From: Ramlibacter humi
GTDB lineage: Bacteria; Pseudomonadota; Gammaproteobacteria; Burkholderiales; Burkholderiaceae_C
NCBI RefSeq assembly: GCF_004681975.1
Contig: NZ_SMLK01000001.1
Location: 1,116,001 to 1,180,000 of the forward strand
DNA length: 64,000 nucleotides
Direction of reading: 5' to 3'
Part shown: positions 27,973 to 36,832 of the stretch, piece after piece
Layout of the letters: each line of letters starts with the position of its first letter
Numbering within the stretch: position 1 is the stretch's first letter
Program-made: the position numbers and the translations under genes
The notes under the pieces: generated by a model
What the model was told of the DNA's origin: nothing
Seen by the model: only the letters and a program-made list of their open reading frames with translations
Databases searched by the model: none

Positions 27973-29880
27973 TCAGCTCTTGCTGGCGGCGTCCGCTGCA
28001 AGCTTCCCGGAGAAAGCCTGGAGGGACATCGCGCCGAGGTCCTGGTTGCCCCGGGCACGCACTGCGACGGCACCTGCTGCCTTCTCCTTGTCGCCCACGA
28101 CCAGGATGTAGGGCAGCTTTTGCATCGAATGCTCCCGTATTTTATACGTGATTTTCTCGTTGCGCAGGTCGAGCTCAACCCTAAACCCTTGATTTTGCAG
28201 AGTTTTTGCAACCTCCCGGGCGTAGTCGGCCTGTCCGTCCGTGATGTTCAGCACGGCGACCTGCACCGGCGCCAGCCAGGCGGGCAGCGCGCCGGCATGG
28301 TGTTCCACCAGCATGCCGATGAAGCGCTCGAGGCTGCCGACCATGGCCCGGTGCAGCATCACCGGGTGGGCGCGGCCGCTGGTTTCCGTGACGTAGTCCG
28401 CACCCAGGCGCTCGGCCGTGTTGAAGTCCACCTGCATCGTGCCGCACTGCCAGTGGCGGCCCAGCGCGTCCTTGAGCGTGTATTCGATCTTGGGGCCGTA
28501 GAACGCGCCCTCGCCGGGCGAGATCACGAAGTCCACGCCCGAGCGGCGCAGTGCCTCCATGACGGCATGCTCGGCCTTGTCCCACAGCGCGTCGGAGCCT
28601 ACGCGGTTGTCCGGCCGCGTGGCCACCTTGTAGAGGATGTCGGTGAAGCCGAAGTCGCGGTAGACCTCCTGCAGCTTCGCCGTGTAGTCCACGCATTCGT
28701 CCAGGATCTGGTCTTCCGTGCAGAACGAGTGCCCGTCGTCCTGCGTAAAGCCCCGCACGCGCATGATGCCGTGCAGCGCGCCCGAAGGCTCGTTGCGGTG
28801 GCACTGGCCGAACTCGCCGTAGCGCAGCGGCAGGTCGCGGTAGCTGCGCAGATGCGACTTGAAGATGAGCACGTGGCCGGGGCAGTTCATCGGCTTGAGC
28901 GCGTAGTCGCGCTTCTCCGATTCCGTCGTGAACATGTTCTCGCGGTAGTTCTGCCAGTGGCCCGTCTTCTCCCACAGGCTTCGGTCCAGGATCTGCGGGG
29001 CCTTCACTTCCAGGTAGCCCGTGTCCTTGTAGACCTGGCGCATGTACTGCTCCACCTGCTGCCACACGGCCCAGCCCTTGGGGTGCCAGAACACCACGCC
29101 CGGCGCGACGTCCTCGGTGTGGTACAGGTCCAGTTCGCGCCCCAGCTTGCGGTGGTCGCGCTTCTCGGCCTCTTCCAGCATGTGCAGGTATTGCTGCAGC
29201 TCTTCCTTCGTGGCCCAGGCCGTGCCGTACACGCGCTGCAGCATCTCGTTGCGGTGGTCGCCGCGCCAGTAGGCGCCGGCCACCTTCATGAGCTTGAAGT
29301 GCTTCAGCTTGCCCGTGCTGGGCACGTGCGGGCCGCGGCACAGGTCCTCGAAGCTGCCCTCGCGGTACAGCGACACGTCTTCGCCCTGCGGGATGCTGGC
29401 GATGATCTCGGCCTTGTACTGCTCGCCGATGGACTTGAAGTACGCGACGGCCTCGTCGCGCGGCAGCACGCGCCGCTGCACGGGCTCGTCCTTGGCCGCC
29501 AGCTCGCCCATGCGCTTTTCGATCGCCTGCAGGTCCTCCGGCGTGAAGGGCCGCTTGTACGAGAAGTCGTAGTAGAAGCCGTTCTCGATCACCGGGCCGA
29601 TGGTGACCTGCGCGTCGGGGAACAGCTCCTTGACGGCATAGGCCAGCAGGTGCGCCGTCGAATGGCGGATGACGTCCAGGCCCTCGGGGTCCTTGGCCGT
29701 GATGATGGAAACAGGCGCGTCCTGGTCCACCGTGAAGGCCGTGTCGACCACCTTGCCATTCACCTTGCCGGCAATGGCGGCCTTGGCCAGGCCCGTACCG
29801 ATGGAAGCGGCGATGTCGGCCACGGAAACCGGGCCCGGGTACTCCCGGCGCGAGCCGTCGGGAAGCGTGATGGAAATCAT
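27973..29880 (-). CDS. thrS: Threonine-tRNA ligase
   Basis: A 635-residue class II synthetase. Domains: TGS (about 1-62, [23 protein letters not shown]), editing domain with [16 protein letters not shown] and the downstream [10 protein letters not shown], catalytic core with zinc ligand in [25 protein letters not shown] (motif 2), and a C-terminal anticodon-binding domain ([20 protein letters not shown]). The ATG at 29880 gives the standard TGS start. The leader upstream contains a candidate threonine attenuator (29913-30025). Confidence 0.98.
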   Translation of the reverse strand: MISITLPDGSRREYPGPVSVADIAASIGTGLAKAAIAGKVNGKVVDTAFTVDQDAPVSIITAKDPEGLDVIRHSTAHLLAYAVKELFPDAQVTIGPVIENGFYYDFSYKRPFTPEDLQAIEKRMGELAAKDEPVQRRVLPRDEAVAYFKSIGEQYKAEIIASIPQGEDVSLYREGSFEDLCRGPHVPSTGKLKHFKLMKVAGAYWRGDHRNEMLQRVYGTAWATKEELQQYLHMLEEAEKRDHRKLGRELDLYHTEDVAPGVVFWHPKGWAVWQQVEQYMRQVYKDTGYLEVKAPQILDRSLWEKTGHWQNYRENMFTTESEKRDYALKPMNCPGHVLIFKSHLRSYRDLPLRYGEFGQCHRNEPSGALHGIMRVRGFTQDDGHSFCTEDQILDECVDYTAKLQEVYRDFGFTDILYKVATRPDNRVGSDALWDKAEHAVMEALRRSGVDFVISPGEGAFYGPKIEYTLKDALGRHWQCGTMQVDFNTAERLGADYVTETSGRAHPVMLHRAMVGSLERFIGMLVEHHAGALPAWLAPVQVAVLNITDGQADYAREVAKTLQNQGFRVELDLRNEKITYKIREHSMQKLPYILVVGDKEKAAGAVAVRARGNQDLGAMSLQAFSGKLAADAASKS

Positions 29881-29912
29881 GTCGTGCAAGCTCCAGCGGA
29901 TGCGGAAAAACA

Positions 29913-29979
29913 AAAAGCGCGGCCTGTAGCCGCGCTTTTGCTTTGAATCGGGGTTTGCTTCTTCGGTGCGCGCGACTAC
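29913..29979 (-). promoter_or_regulatory. Candidate transcription attenuator of thrS (antiterminator/terminator)
   Basis: On the minus strand, segment 2 GTAGTCGCGC (29970-29979) can pair with segment 3 GCGCGGCTAC (29926-29935) with one G-U pair, forming an antiterminator. Segment 3 can instead pair with segment 4 GCCGCGC (29917-29923) in a terminator hairpin (29913-29939) followed by TTTTTGTTTTT. Segment 2 can also pair with CGCGAACTAC (30009-30018), which lies inside the leader peptide over its Thr-Thr codons, leaving one bulged A. This is the full four-segment logic of classical attenuation. Confidence 0.75.
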
Positions 29980-29986
29980 GCGGCCA

Positions 29987-30025
29987 TCAACGGGCCGTTC
30001 CTTGCGGAGTAGTTCGCGGTGTCAT
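29987..30025 (-). CDS. Threonine-rich leader peptide of thrS
   Basis: A 12-codon [15 protein letters not shown], ending in TGA 48 nt before the terminator stem. Four of twelve codons are threonine (ACA, ACT, ACT, ACG), including a tandem Thr-Thr in segment 1 of the attenuator. A weak AAAGG lies about 11 nt before the ATG. Scarcity of charged tRNA-Thr would stall ribosomes at ACT-ACT, free segment 2 to form the antiterminator, and raise thrS expression. This is inferred from sequence alone. Confidence 0.7.
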   Translation of the reverse strand: MTPRTTPQGTAR

Positions 30026-30072
30026 AACCGAAGCTGCCTTTCTCACTCTTGCTGGTGGCGAAAGCCCCGATT

Positions 30073-30261
30073 CTAACCGCCCTGCACCCAACCCTTGCCG
30101 CCGCAGCGCGGGCATTGGGTGATGACGGTCTGCTTCTCGACCTCGAAATCCTCGGTGATGTTCTCGCTCTCGATGCGCAACTCGCCGGTGCCGCCGCACT
30201 CGGAGCAGCGCTGTGCGTTGAGCATGGTGGCGTCGAACGCGCCAGTCTTCTCGGTCGTCAT
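30073..30261 (-). CDS. Mini zinc-finger protein with two CxxCGGxG motifs
   Basis: A 62-residue protein starting at the ATG at 30261 behind GGGAGAGG. It carries CSECGGTGE and CPRCGGKGW, two halves of a DnaJ-type zinc-binding module separated by about 30 residues (ELRIESENITEDFEVEKQTVITQ). There is no J-domain or other domain. Such stand-alone fingers may bind unfolded protein or partner with enzymes; the function is unknown. It lies between aceA and the thrS leader, on the same strand as both. Confidence 0.78.
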   Translation of the reverse strand: MTTEKTGAFDATMLNAQRCSECGGTGELRIESENITEDFEVEKQTVITQCPRCGGKGWVQGG

Positions 30262-30368
30262 GGTGCCTCTCCCGCCGTTGCAACCAGCCCACTCTACAAG
30301 GCGAGCCCGGCAGCGACAACCGAGGAATCGCCGCCCCCACCGCGCCGATGTGTGCCAAAAAAGACGAA

Positions 30369-30388
30369 ACGGGCCCCGAAGGGCCCGT
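30369..30388 (-). terminator. Terminator after aceA
   Basis: Perfect 8-bp stem ACGGGCCC/GGGCCCGT around CGAA, followed on the minus strand by TTTCGTCTTTTTT. It lies 22 bp past the aceA stop. Confidence 0.88.
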
Positions 30389-30410
30389 CCGTTGTCTCCC
30401 CGGGACGCCT

Positions 30411-31736
<1,326 letters not shown>

Positions 31737-31800
31737 TGCGTTCACTCCGTAGGTTGGTTTGGAACCGGTGCGGCGGGAGACCGCCGTTGGAAGTGACTTT

Positions 31801-31846
31801 AAGTCTTGTAGAAGACTTCCGGTTCATCTTGTGTCTTATAGAAGAC
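31801..31846. promoter_or_regulatory. Two tandem GTCTT-N4-AAGAC operators upstream of aceA
   Basis: AAGTCTTGTAGAAGACTT (31801-31818) and GTCTTATAGAAGAC (31833-31846) are matching inverted repeats whose centres are 30 bp apart, placing them on the same DNA face. They lie 65-110 bp upstream of the aceA start. Such sites resemble GntR-family operators of acetate/propionate metabolism, but the binding protein is not identified here. Confidence 0.65.
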
Positions 31847-31885
31847 TAGATTTTTCTCTTTGCAGGACAACAAGTTAGGTACTTT

Positions 31886-31924
31886 ATTTCTCAATGCGAG
31901 ATTTCATATCTCATATTGGGAAAT
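31886..31924. promoter_or_regulatory. 39-bp AT-rich dyad between aceA and the DMT exporter
   Basis: Centred on 31905, 15 of 19 positions on each side are complementary: outer arms TTTCTCAAT/ATTGGGAAA and inner arms GAGAT/ATCTC share one centre. It lies in a roughly 130-bp island far richer in A+T than its surroundings. No U-tract or coding function fits, so a multimeric regulator site is likely. The Lrp-family gene at 32929 is a candidate. Confidence 0.5.
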
Positions 31925-31979
31925 TTTTCCGCGCCGCAACATGCATCATTTTCATAATGAGAAACGCATTTGCGTCGCG

Positions 31980-32927
31980 ATGAAATGCCCCGGCAACCGC
32001 ACCGAAGCGCTGAGGCAAGATTCGCGCTTTTCGCGCCCCGTGCCTTCCCAGAGACTCCTCGCCTTCGCCTGCCTCGCCCTCAGCATGTCGCTGGTCGGCA
32101 GCTACGTCGCGCTCTCCAAGCCGCTCGTCGCGGCCCTGCCGGTGTTCCTGCTCGCGTGGATGCGGTTCGGCATCGGCGGCGCCAGCATGCTGCACTGGCT
32201 GCGCCGCCCCGCGAACGAAGCGCCGCTCACCGCGCAGACGAAGCGGCTGCTGTTCCTCGAGTCCTTCCTCGGCAACTTCCTGTTCTCGCTTTGCATGCTC
32301 ACCGGCGTGAGCCTGACCAGCGCCGTGTCGGCGGGCGTCATCATGGCCGCCATCCCCGCAGTGGTCGCCATCATGAGCTGGGTGTTCCTGCGCGAACGCA
32401 TCGCGCCCCGGGTGTGGGCCGCCGTGGGTTGCGCAGCCGCCGGCATCGCCCTGCTGGCCTCGGCGCAAGGCGCCACGGCGTCGGGTCCGCATGCGCTGCT
32501 GGGCAACCTGCTGGTGTTCGGCGCCGTCATCTGCGAAGCGGCGTACTCGGTCATCGGCAAGAAGCTCACCGGCGCGCTGGGCGCCAAGCGGATCACGGCC
32601 ATCGTCAACCTGTGGGGTTTCGTGCTGGTCACGCCTTTCGGGCTGTACCAGGCCATCGGCTTCGACTTCGCCGCCGTGCGCGCGGGCACCTGGCTGCTGC
32701 TGGCCTTCTACTCGCTGGCGGCGAGCGTCTGGACCGTCTGGCTGTGGATGACGGGCCTGCGCCACGTACCGGCGGCGCTGGGCGGCGTCTTCACGGTGAT
32801 GCTGCCGGTGTCGGCGGCCGCCGTGGGCGTGCTCGTGCTGGGCGAGCCCTTCGGCACCGTGCAGGCGATCGCGTTCTCACTGGCCCTGGCCGGCGTGCTG
32901 CTGGCCACCCTGCCCTCGCGGCGATAG
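31980..32927 (+). CDS. DMT-superfamily (EamA) transporter
   Basis: A roughly 315-residue inner-membrane protein with two EamA repeats of about five spans each, such as LLAFACLALSMSLVGSYVAL and GVIMAAIPAVVAIMSWVFLRERIAPRVW. Members of this superfamily usually export amino acids or other metabolites. Start is uncertain: the ATG at 31980 has no clear ribosome site, and a GTG at 32040 would begin just before the first span. It ends 1 bp from the convergent Lrp-family regulator gene, a common pairing for amino-acid exporters. Confidence 0.82.
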   Translation: MKCPGNRTEALRQDSRFSRPVPSQRLLAFACLALSMSLVGSYVALSKPLVAALPVFLLAWMRFGIGGASMLHWLRRPANEAPLTAQTKRLLFLESFLGNFLFSLCMLTGVSLTSAVSAGVIMAAIPAVVAIMSWVFLRERIAPRVWAAVGCAAAGIALLASAQGATASGPHALLGNLLVFGAVICEAAYSVIGKKLTGALGAKRITAIVNLWGFVLVTPFGLYQAIGFDFAAVRAGTWLLLAFYSLAASVWTVWLWMTGLRHVPAALGGVFTVMLPVSAAAVGVLVLGEPFGTVQAIAFSLALAGVLLATLPSRR

Positions 32928-32928
32928 G

Positions 32929-33423
32929 TCACTTGCCGGTCACCTTGCGGATGGCCGGCTTGATGTTCTCGCGCCGCGCCGGCAGCACCGTCGCGTTCTC
33001 CCGCGGCATGTTCAGCACGATCGACGTCGACGTCTCGGTCAGGATGCAGAACCGGGTGACCACGGCGTCCAGGTGCTCGACGTCGATCACCGCGATCTCC
33101 AGGATCCAGCTGTCCTCGCCGGTGACGTTGAACGCGTTCACCACCTCCGGCGTCTGCTCGATCAGCTTGACCACCCGCGCGTACTCCACCCGCCCCACGC
33201 GCACCAGCGCGCGGATGCCGTAGCCCAGGCGCTGGTAGTCCACCACCGCGCGGTAGCCGCGGATCACGCCCTGCAGTTCCAGCTTGCGCACTCGCTCGGT
33301 CACCGCCGGCTGGCTGAGGTGCACCCGGCGCCCCAGCTCCGCCATGCTGATGCGCGCGTCGCGTTGCAACTCCTGCAGGATGCGGCTGTCGTAGCTGTCG
33401 ATTCCGGAAACTTCGGTCAGCAT
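32929..33423 (-). CDS. Lrp/AsnC-family transcriptional regulator
   Basis: A 164-residue regulator. N-terminal helix-turn-helix: DSRILQELQRDARISMAELGRRVHLSQPAVTERVRKLELQGVI. The C-terminal RAM ligand-binding domain covers about 75-150 (VRVGRVEYARVVKLIEQTPEVVNAFNVTGEDSWILEIAV). AAGG precedes the ATG at 33423. It lies between two DMT exporter genes, convergent with one and divergent from the other, so it plausibly senses an amino acid and controls one or both exporters. Confidence 0.92.
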   Translation of the reverse strand: MLTEVSGIDSYDSRILQELQRDARISMAELGRRVHLSQPAVTERVRKLELQGVIRGYRAVVDYQRLGYGIRALVRVGRVEYARVVKLIEQTPEVVNAFNVTGEDSWILEIAVIDVEHLDAVVTRFCILTETSTSIVLNMPRENATVLPARRENIKPAIRKVTGK

Positions 33424-33515
33424 GGCCTTCAACCTTCAAAAACAAGGGCGCCGTGACGGCAGGACCTTGGATTGTGCATGGCCCTGCAGGCACCGGCCTT
33501 CTACGATGCCCGCCC

Positions 33516-34418
33516 ATGAGCAACAGCACCGTCCTGCGCGCGGGCGCCAGCCCCAACCTCCTCGTCCCGGCCCTGCTGGCCTGCTACCTGGTCTGGGGCT
33601 CCACGTACCTGGCGATCCGGCTGGCGCTGGCCAGTTTTCCCCCGTTCTTCCAGATGGGCACGCGCTTCCTGTGCGCGGGCGCGCTGCTGATGGCGTGGGT
33701 GGGCACGTGCGGCGGGCCCTGGCCCACCCGGCGCCAGTGGCTGCATGCGGCCTTCATCGGCACCTTGATGCTGGGCGGCGGCATGGGCCTGACCGCCACC
33801 GCCGAGCAGCACGTGGGTTCCGGCCTGGTGGCCGCGTTCATCGCGGTGGTGCCCATGCTGGTGTGCGGCTGGGGCCTGCTGTTCGGGCTGAAGCCCGGGC
33901 GGATGGAACTGGCCGGCATGGTGGTGGGCGTGGCGGGCGTGCTGCTGCTGGTGAGCGGCGCCAGCTTCCATGCGTCGCCGACGGCCATCGCGTGCATGGC
34001 CGGCGCGACACTCGCATGGTCGCTGGGCTCCGTGCTCTCCACCACGCGGCTGCCGCTGGCCCCCGGCGCGCCGGGCTTCGCGAGCGAAATGTTGTGCGGT
34101 GGCGCGGCGTTGATGCTGGTTTCTCTCGTGCTGGGTGAACAGCCGCAGTGGCCGCCGCAGCCGCTGGCCGCCGCCGCGTGGGCCTACCTCGTGCTCGCCG
34201 GATCGCTCGTCGCCTTCAGCGCCTACCTGTACCTGCTGGGCCACGCGTCCCCCGCTCTTGCGACGAGCTACGCCTTCGTGAACCCCGTCATCGCGCTCGT
34301 GCTGGGCATCGCGGCAGGCGGCGAAACCGTCAGCGGCCACGAGTGGGGCGCGTGCGCGGTGATCCTCACCGGCGTGGTGCTGATCTTCGCGGGCAAGGCG
34401 AAGGCGTCCGGGGACTGA
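33516..34418 (+). CDS. DMT-superfamily (EamA) transporter, YedA-like
   Basis: A 300-residue inner-membrane protein with ten predicted spans in two EamA repeats. The N-terminal LACYLVWGSTYLAIRLALASFPPF and the C-terminal LGHASPALATSYAFVNPVIALVLG are characteristic of YedA/RhaT-like exporters. It is divergent from the Lrp-type regulator with a 92-bp gap. The substrate is unknown; export of an amino acid or other small metabolite is likely. A strong bidirectional terminator follows. Confidence 0.88.
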   Translation: MSNSTVLRAGASPNLLVPALLACYLVWGSTYLAIRLALASFPPFFQMGTRFLCAGALLMAWVGTCGGPWPTRRQWLHAAFIGTLMLGGGMGLTATAEQHVGSGLVAAFIAVVPMLVCGWGLLFGLKPGRMELAGMVVGVAGVLLLVSGASFHASPTAIACMAGATLAWSLGSVLSTTRLPLAPGAPGFASEMLCGGAALMLVSLVLGEQPQWPPQPLAAAAWAYLVLAGSLVAFSAYLYLLGHASPALATSYAFVNPVIALVLGIAAGGETVSGHEWGACAVILTGVVLIFAGKAKASGD

Positions 34419-34462
34419 TTTCCCAGCGAAAACCACTGGAAAAAAGCAACAGCGCCCAGCGA

Positions 34463-34496
34463 AAAAACGCCGTTTCCCCTTGGAAACGGCGTTTTT
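34463..34496. terminator. Bidirectional terminator
   Basis: A perfect 15-bp stem, AAAAACGCCGTTTCC paired with GGAAACGGCGTTTTT, around a CCTT loop, with A and T runs on both flanks. It ends transcription from the YedA-like gene before the histone-like gene. Confidence 0.92.
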
Positions 34497-34517
34497 CTCC
34501 CTTAGCATCCGCCCTGT

Positions 34518-34546
34518 CAGAGGGAGTGCTGGCATTTTTCCCTCTG
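34518..34546 (+). promoter_or_regulatory. Hairpin upstream of the histone-like gene
   Basis: CAGAGGGA (34518-34525) pairs with TCCCTCTG (34539-34546) across a 13-nt loop containing TTTT. It lies 33 bp before the ribosome site (AGAAGGA) of the histone H1-like gene. It could be part of the 5' leader or a protein site; its role is unknown. Confidence 0.4.
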
Positions 34547-34579
34547 GCGATCACTTAACTTCTAGAAGGAAATCAAGTC

Positions 34580-35026
34580 ATGGCAACTGCGAAGAAAGCG
34601 GCTAAGAAGGCCCCCGCGAAGAAGGCTCCGGCGAAGAAGGCCGTCGCCAAGAAGGCTCCGGCGAAGAAGGCCGCACCGGCCAAGAAGGCCGCTGCGAAGA
34701 AGGCCCCGGCGAAGAAGGCCGCGCCCGCCAAGAAGGCTGCCCCCGCGAAGAAGGCCGCCAAGGCCCCCGCGAAGAAGCGCACCCCGAACGCGGCGTTCAT
34801 GAAGCCCCTGACCCCCAGCCCGGCCCTGGCCGCGGTGGTGGGCAACAGCCCGATGCCCCGCACCGAAGTGGTCAGCAAGCTGTGGGCCTACATCAAGAAG
34901 AACAAGCTGCAGGACTCCGTGAACAAGCGCATGGTCAACGCCGATGCGAAGCTCAAGGAGATCTTCGGCAAGGCGCAAGTCTCGATGTTCGAGATGGCCG
35001 GCCTGATCGGCAAGCACGTCAAGTAA
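34580..35026 (+). CDS. Histone H1-like protein with C-terminal SWIB domain
   Basis: A 148-residue nucleoid-associated protein. Residues 1-68 are lysine/alanine/proline repeats (KKAPAKK, KKAAPAK units) like eukaryotic histone H1 tails and bacterial HctB/AlgP-type proteins, and should bind DNA non-specifically. Residues about 69-148 (NAAFMKPLTPSPALAAVVG to MFEMAGLIGKHVK) form a SWIB/MDM2-like domain. AGAAGGA lies just upstream of the ATG. The tract is built of near-identical AAGAAGGC-type units, so its length may vary between strains. It is flanked by terminators on both sides, so it is a single-gene transcript. Confidence 0.92.
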   Translation: MATAKKAAKKAPAKKAPAKKAVAKKAPAKKAAPAKKAAAKKAPAKKAAPAKKAAPAKKAAKAPAKKRTPNAAFMKPLTPSPALAAVVGNSPMPRTEVVSKLWAYIKKNKLQDSVNKRMVNADAKLKEIFGKAQVSMFEMAGLIGKHVK

Positions 35027-35046
35027 GACAAGCTTCGCGCCAAATG

Positions 35047-35072
35047 AAAAGGGCTGCTCACGCAGCCCTTTT
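35047..35072 (+). terminator. Terminator of the histone-like gene
   Basis: AAAAGGGCTGC and GCAGCCCTTTT form an 11-bp stem around TCAC, with a further T-run. It also serves the convergent TPP-enzyme gene on the minus strand. Confidence 0.92.
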
Positions 35073-35090
35073 TCTTTGCCCGCGCGAACC

Positions 35091-36794
35091 TCAGCGCTTC
35101 TTCAGCGCAGCCTCGCGGATGGCACTCAGCGTGCCACGCGTCGTGATCACTTCCGGATCCAGCATCACCTCGATCAGCGTGCCCTGCTTGCGTTCCAGCG
35201 CCGCCAGCAACTGCGGCTCGAACTCCGCCGTCTTCGTGATGCGCACGCCTTCGTAGCCGTACGCCTTCGCCAGTGCCGCGAAGTCCGGGTTGGCCAGCCG
35301 CGTGCCGTGCACGTGCTCGGGGTACTCGCGCTCCTGGTGCATGCGGATCGTCCCGTACATGCCGTTGTTCAGCACGACGATGATCGACTTGGCGCCGTAC
35401 TGCGCCGCCGTCGCCAGCTCCTGCCCGTTCATCAGGAAGTCGCCGTCGCCCGCGATGGTGAAGGCCGTGCGCCCCGTCACCAGGTTCGCCGCGATGCCCG
35501 CCGGCACGCCATAACCCATGCCACCCACCGTCGGCGCCGCCTGCGTCTTGTGCCCCTTGGCCAGCCCGTGGTGGCGGAAGAAGCGGTGCACCCAGCTGGC
35601 GAAGTTGCCGGCGCCGTTGGTCAGCACCGCGTCGGCCGGCAGGTGCTTCTGCAGCGACGCCACGATGGCCGGCATGTCGATGTCGCCCGGCAGCTTCTGC
35701 GGCACCAGGTTGGCTTCGTAGTCGGCGTGCGCCGCCTCGGTCCACGCCTGCCACGGCACTTCCGGCGGTGCCGCCAGCACTTCCAGCGAGCGCGCCGCGG
35801 CGTTCATGGTGGCGTTGATCGCCAGGTCGGCCTGGTAGACGCGGTTCAGCTCCTCGGCGCTGCCGTGGATGTGCACCAGCTTCTGCTTCGCCTTCGGCGG
35901 CTGCAGCAGCGTGTAGCCCGAGGTGGTCATCTCGCCCAGGCGCGGGCCGATGGCCAGGATCAGGTCGGCGTCGCGCACGCGCTGCGCCAGCTTCGGGTTG
36001 ATGCCGATGCCCACGTCGCCGGCGTACAGCGGGTGGTGATTGTCGAAGGTGTCCTGGAAGCGGAAGGCGTTGCCCACCGGCAGCTTCCAGTTTTCGGCGA
36101 AGCGCTGCAGCGCCTGCGCGGCCTGCGGCGTCCAGCCGCCGCCGCCCGCAATGACGAAAGGCTGCTTCGAAGCCAGCAGCATCTCGCGCAGCGTGCGCAG
36201 CGCGCCGGGATCGCTCCAGGCCTGCGCCGGTTCCACGCGCGCCAGCGGCCGCGCGGTGACCGGCTTCACCAGCATGTCTTCGGGCAGCACCAGCACGACG
36301 GGACCGGGGCGGCCGTTCATCGCGGTGGCGAAGGCGCGCGACACGTACTCGGGGATGCGATCCGGGTCGTCGATGCGCTCCACGCGCTTGGCCATTCCCT
36401 TGGTGCTGGGCCCGAAGAAGTTGGCGTAGTCCACTTCCTGGAAAGCCTCGCGGTCGCGCTGGTCCGATGCGACGTCGCCGACGAACAGCACCATCGGCGT
36501 CGAGTCCTGGTACGCCGTGTGCACGCCGATGGAAGCGTTGGTCGCGCCCGGGCCGCGGGTGACGAAGCAGACGCCCGGCCGGCCCGTGAGCTTGCCGATC
36601 GCCTCGGCCATGAACGACGCCCCGCCCTCCTGGCGGCAGATCACGAACTCGATGCGCTCGCGGAATTCGTGGAAGCCGTCCAGCACCGCCAGGTAGCTTT
36701 CGCCCGGCACGCCGAAAGCGTGGGTCACGCCCTGCTCGGCCAGGCATTCGACAATCAGGTGCCCGGCGATGCGGGACGCGCGCTCAGTGGCCAT
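35091..36794 (-). CDS. Thiamine pyrophosphate-dependent enzyme, acetolactate synthase-like
   Basis: A 567-residue protein with the three-domain TPP fold. The N-terminal Pyr domain has the catalytic Glu in VICRQEGGASFMAEA; the central domain (about 190-330) resembles the FAD/nucleotide-binding domain of acetohydroxyacid synthases; the PP domain has the TPP-Mg motif GDGDFLMNGQELATAAQYGAKSIIVVLNN. It matches the large IlvB/oxalyl-CoA decarboxylase/benzoylformate group, and no regulatory subunit gene adjoins it. It is divergent from a TetR gene and shares an operator motif with the sugar-type operon at 37580, so a catabolic role is more likely than branched-chain synthesis. Confidence 0.85.
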   Translation of the reverse strand: MATERASRIAGHLIVECLAEQGVTHAFGVPGESYLAVLDGFHEFRERIEFVICRQEGGASFMAEAIGKLTGRPGVCFVTRGPGATNASIGVHTAYQDSTPMVLFVGDVASDQRDREAFQEVDYANFFGPSTKGMAKRVERIDDPDRIPEYVSRAFATAMNGRPGPVVLVLPEDMLVKPVTARPLARVEPAQAWSDPGALRTLREMLLASKQPFVIAGGGGWTPQAAQALQRFAENWKLPVGNAFRFQDTFDNHHPLYAGDVGIGINPKLAQRVRDADLILAIGPRLGEMTTSGYTLLQPPKAKQKLVHIHGSAEELNRVYQADLAINATMNAAARSLEVLAAPPEVPWQAWTEAAHADYEANLVPQKLPGDIDMPAIVASLQKHLPADAVLTNGAGNFASWVHRFFRHHGLAKGHKTQAAPTVGGMGYGVPAGIAANLVTGRTAFTIAGDGDFLMNGQELATAAQYGAKSIIVVLNNGMYGTIRMHQEREYPEHVHGTRLANPDFAALAKAYGYEGVRITKTAEFEPQLLAALERKQGTLIEVMLDPEVITTRGTLSAIREAALKKR

Positions 36795-36806
36795 GGCTTG
36801 ACTTTA

Positions 36807-36825
36807 TTAACCAGGAAGTGAATTA
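36807..36825. promoter_or_regulatory. TetR operator, copy 1
   Basis: TTAACCAGGAAGTGAATTA lies between the TPP-enzyme gene and the TetR gene. It differs from copy 2 at 37544 only in the three central bases. Its location permits simultaneous control of both divergent genes. Confidence 0.65.
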
Positions 36826-36832
36826 TCAAACG

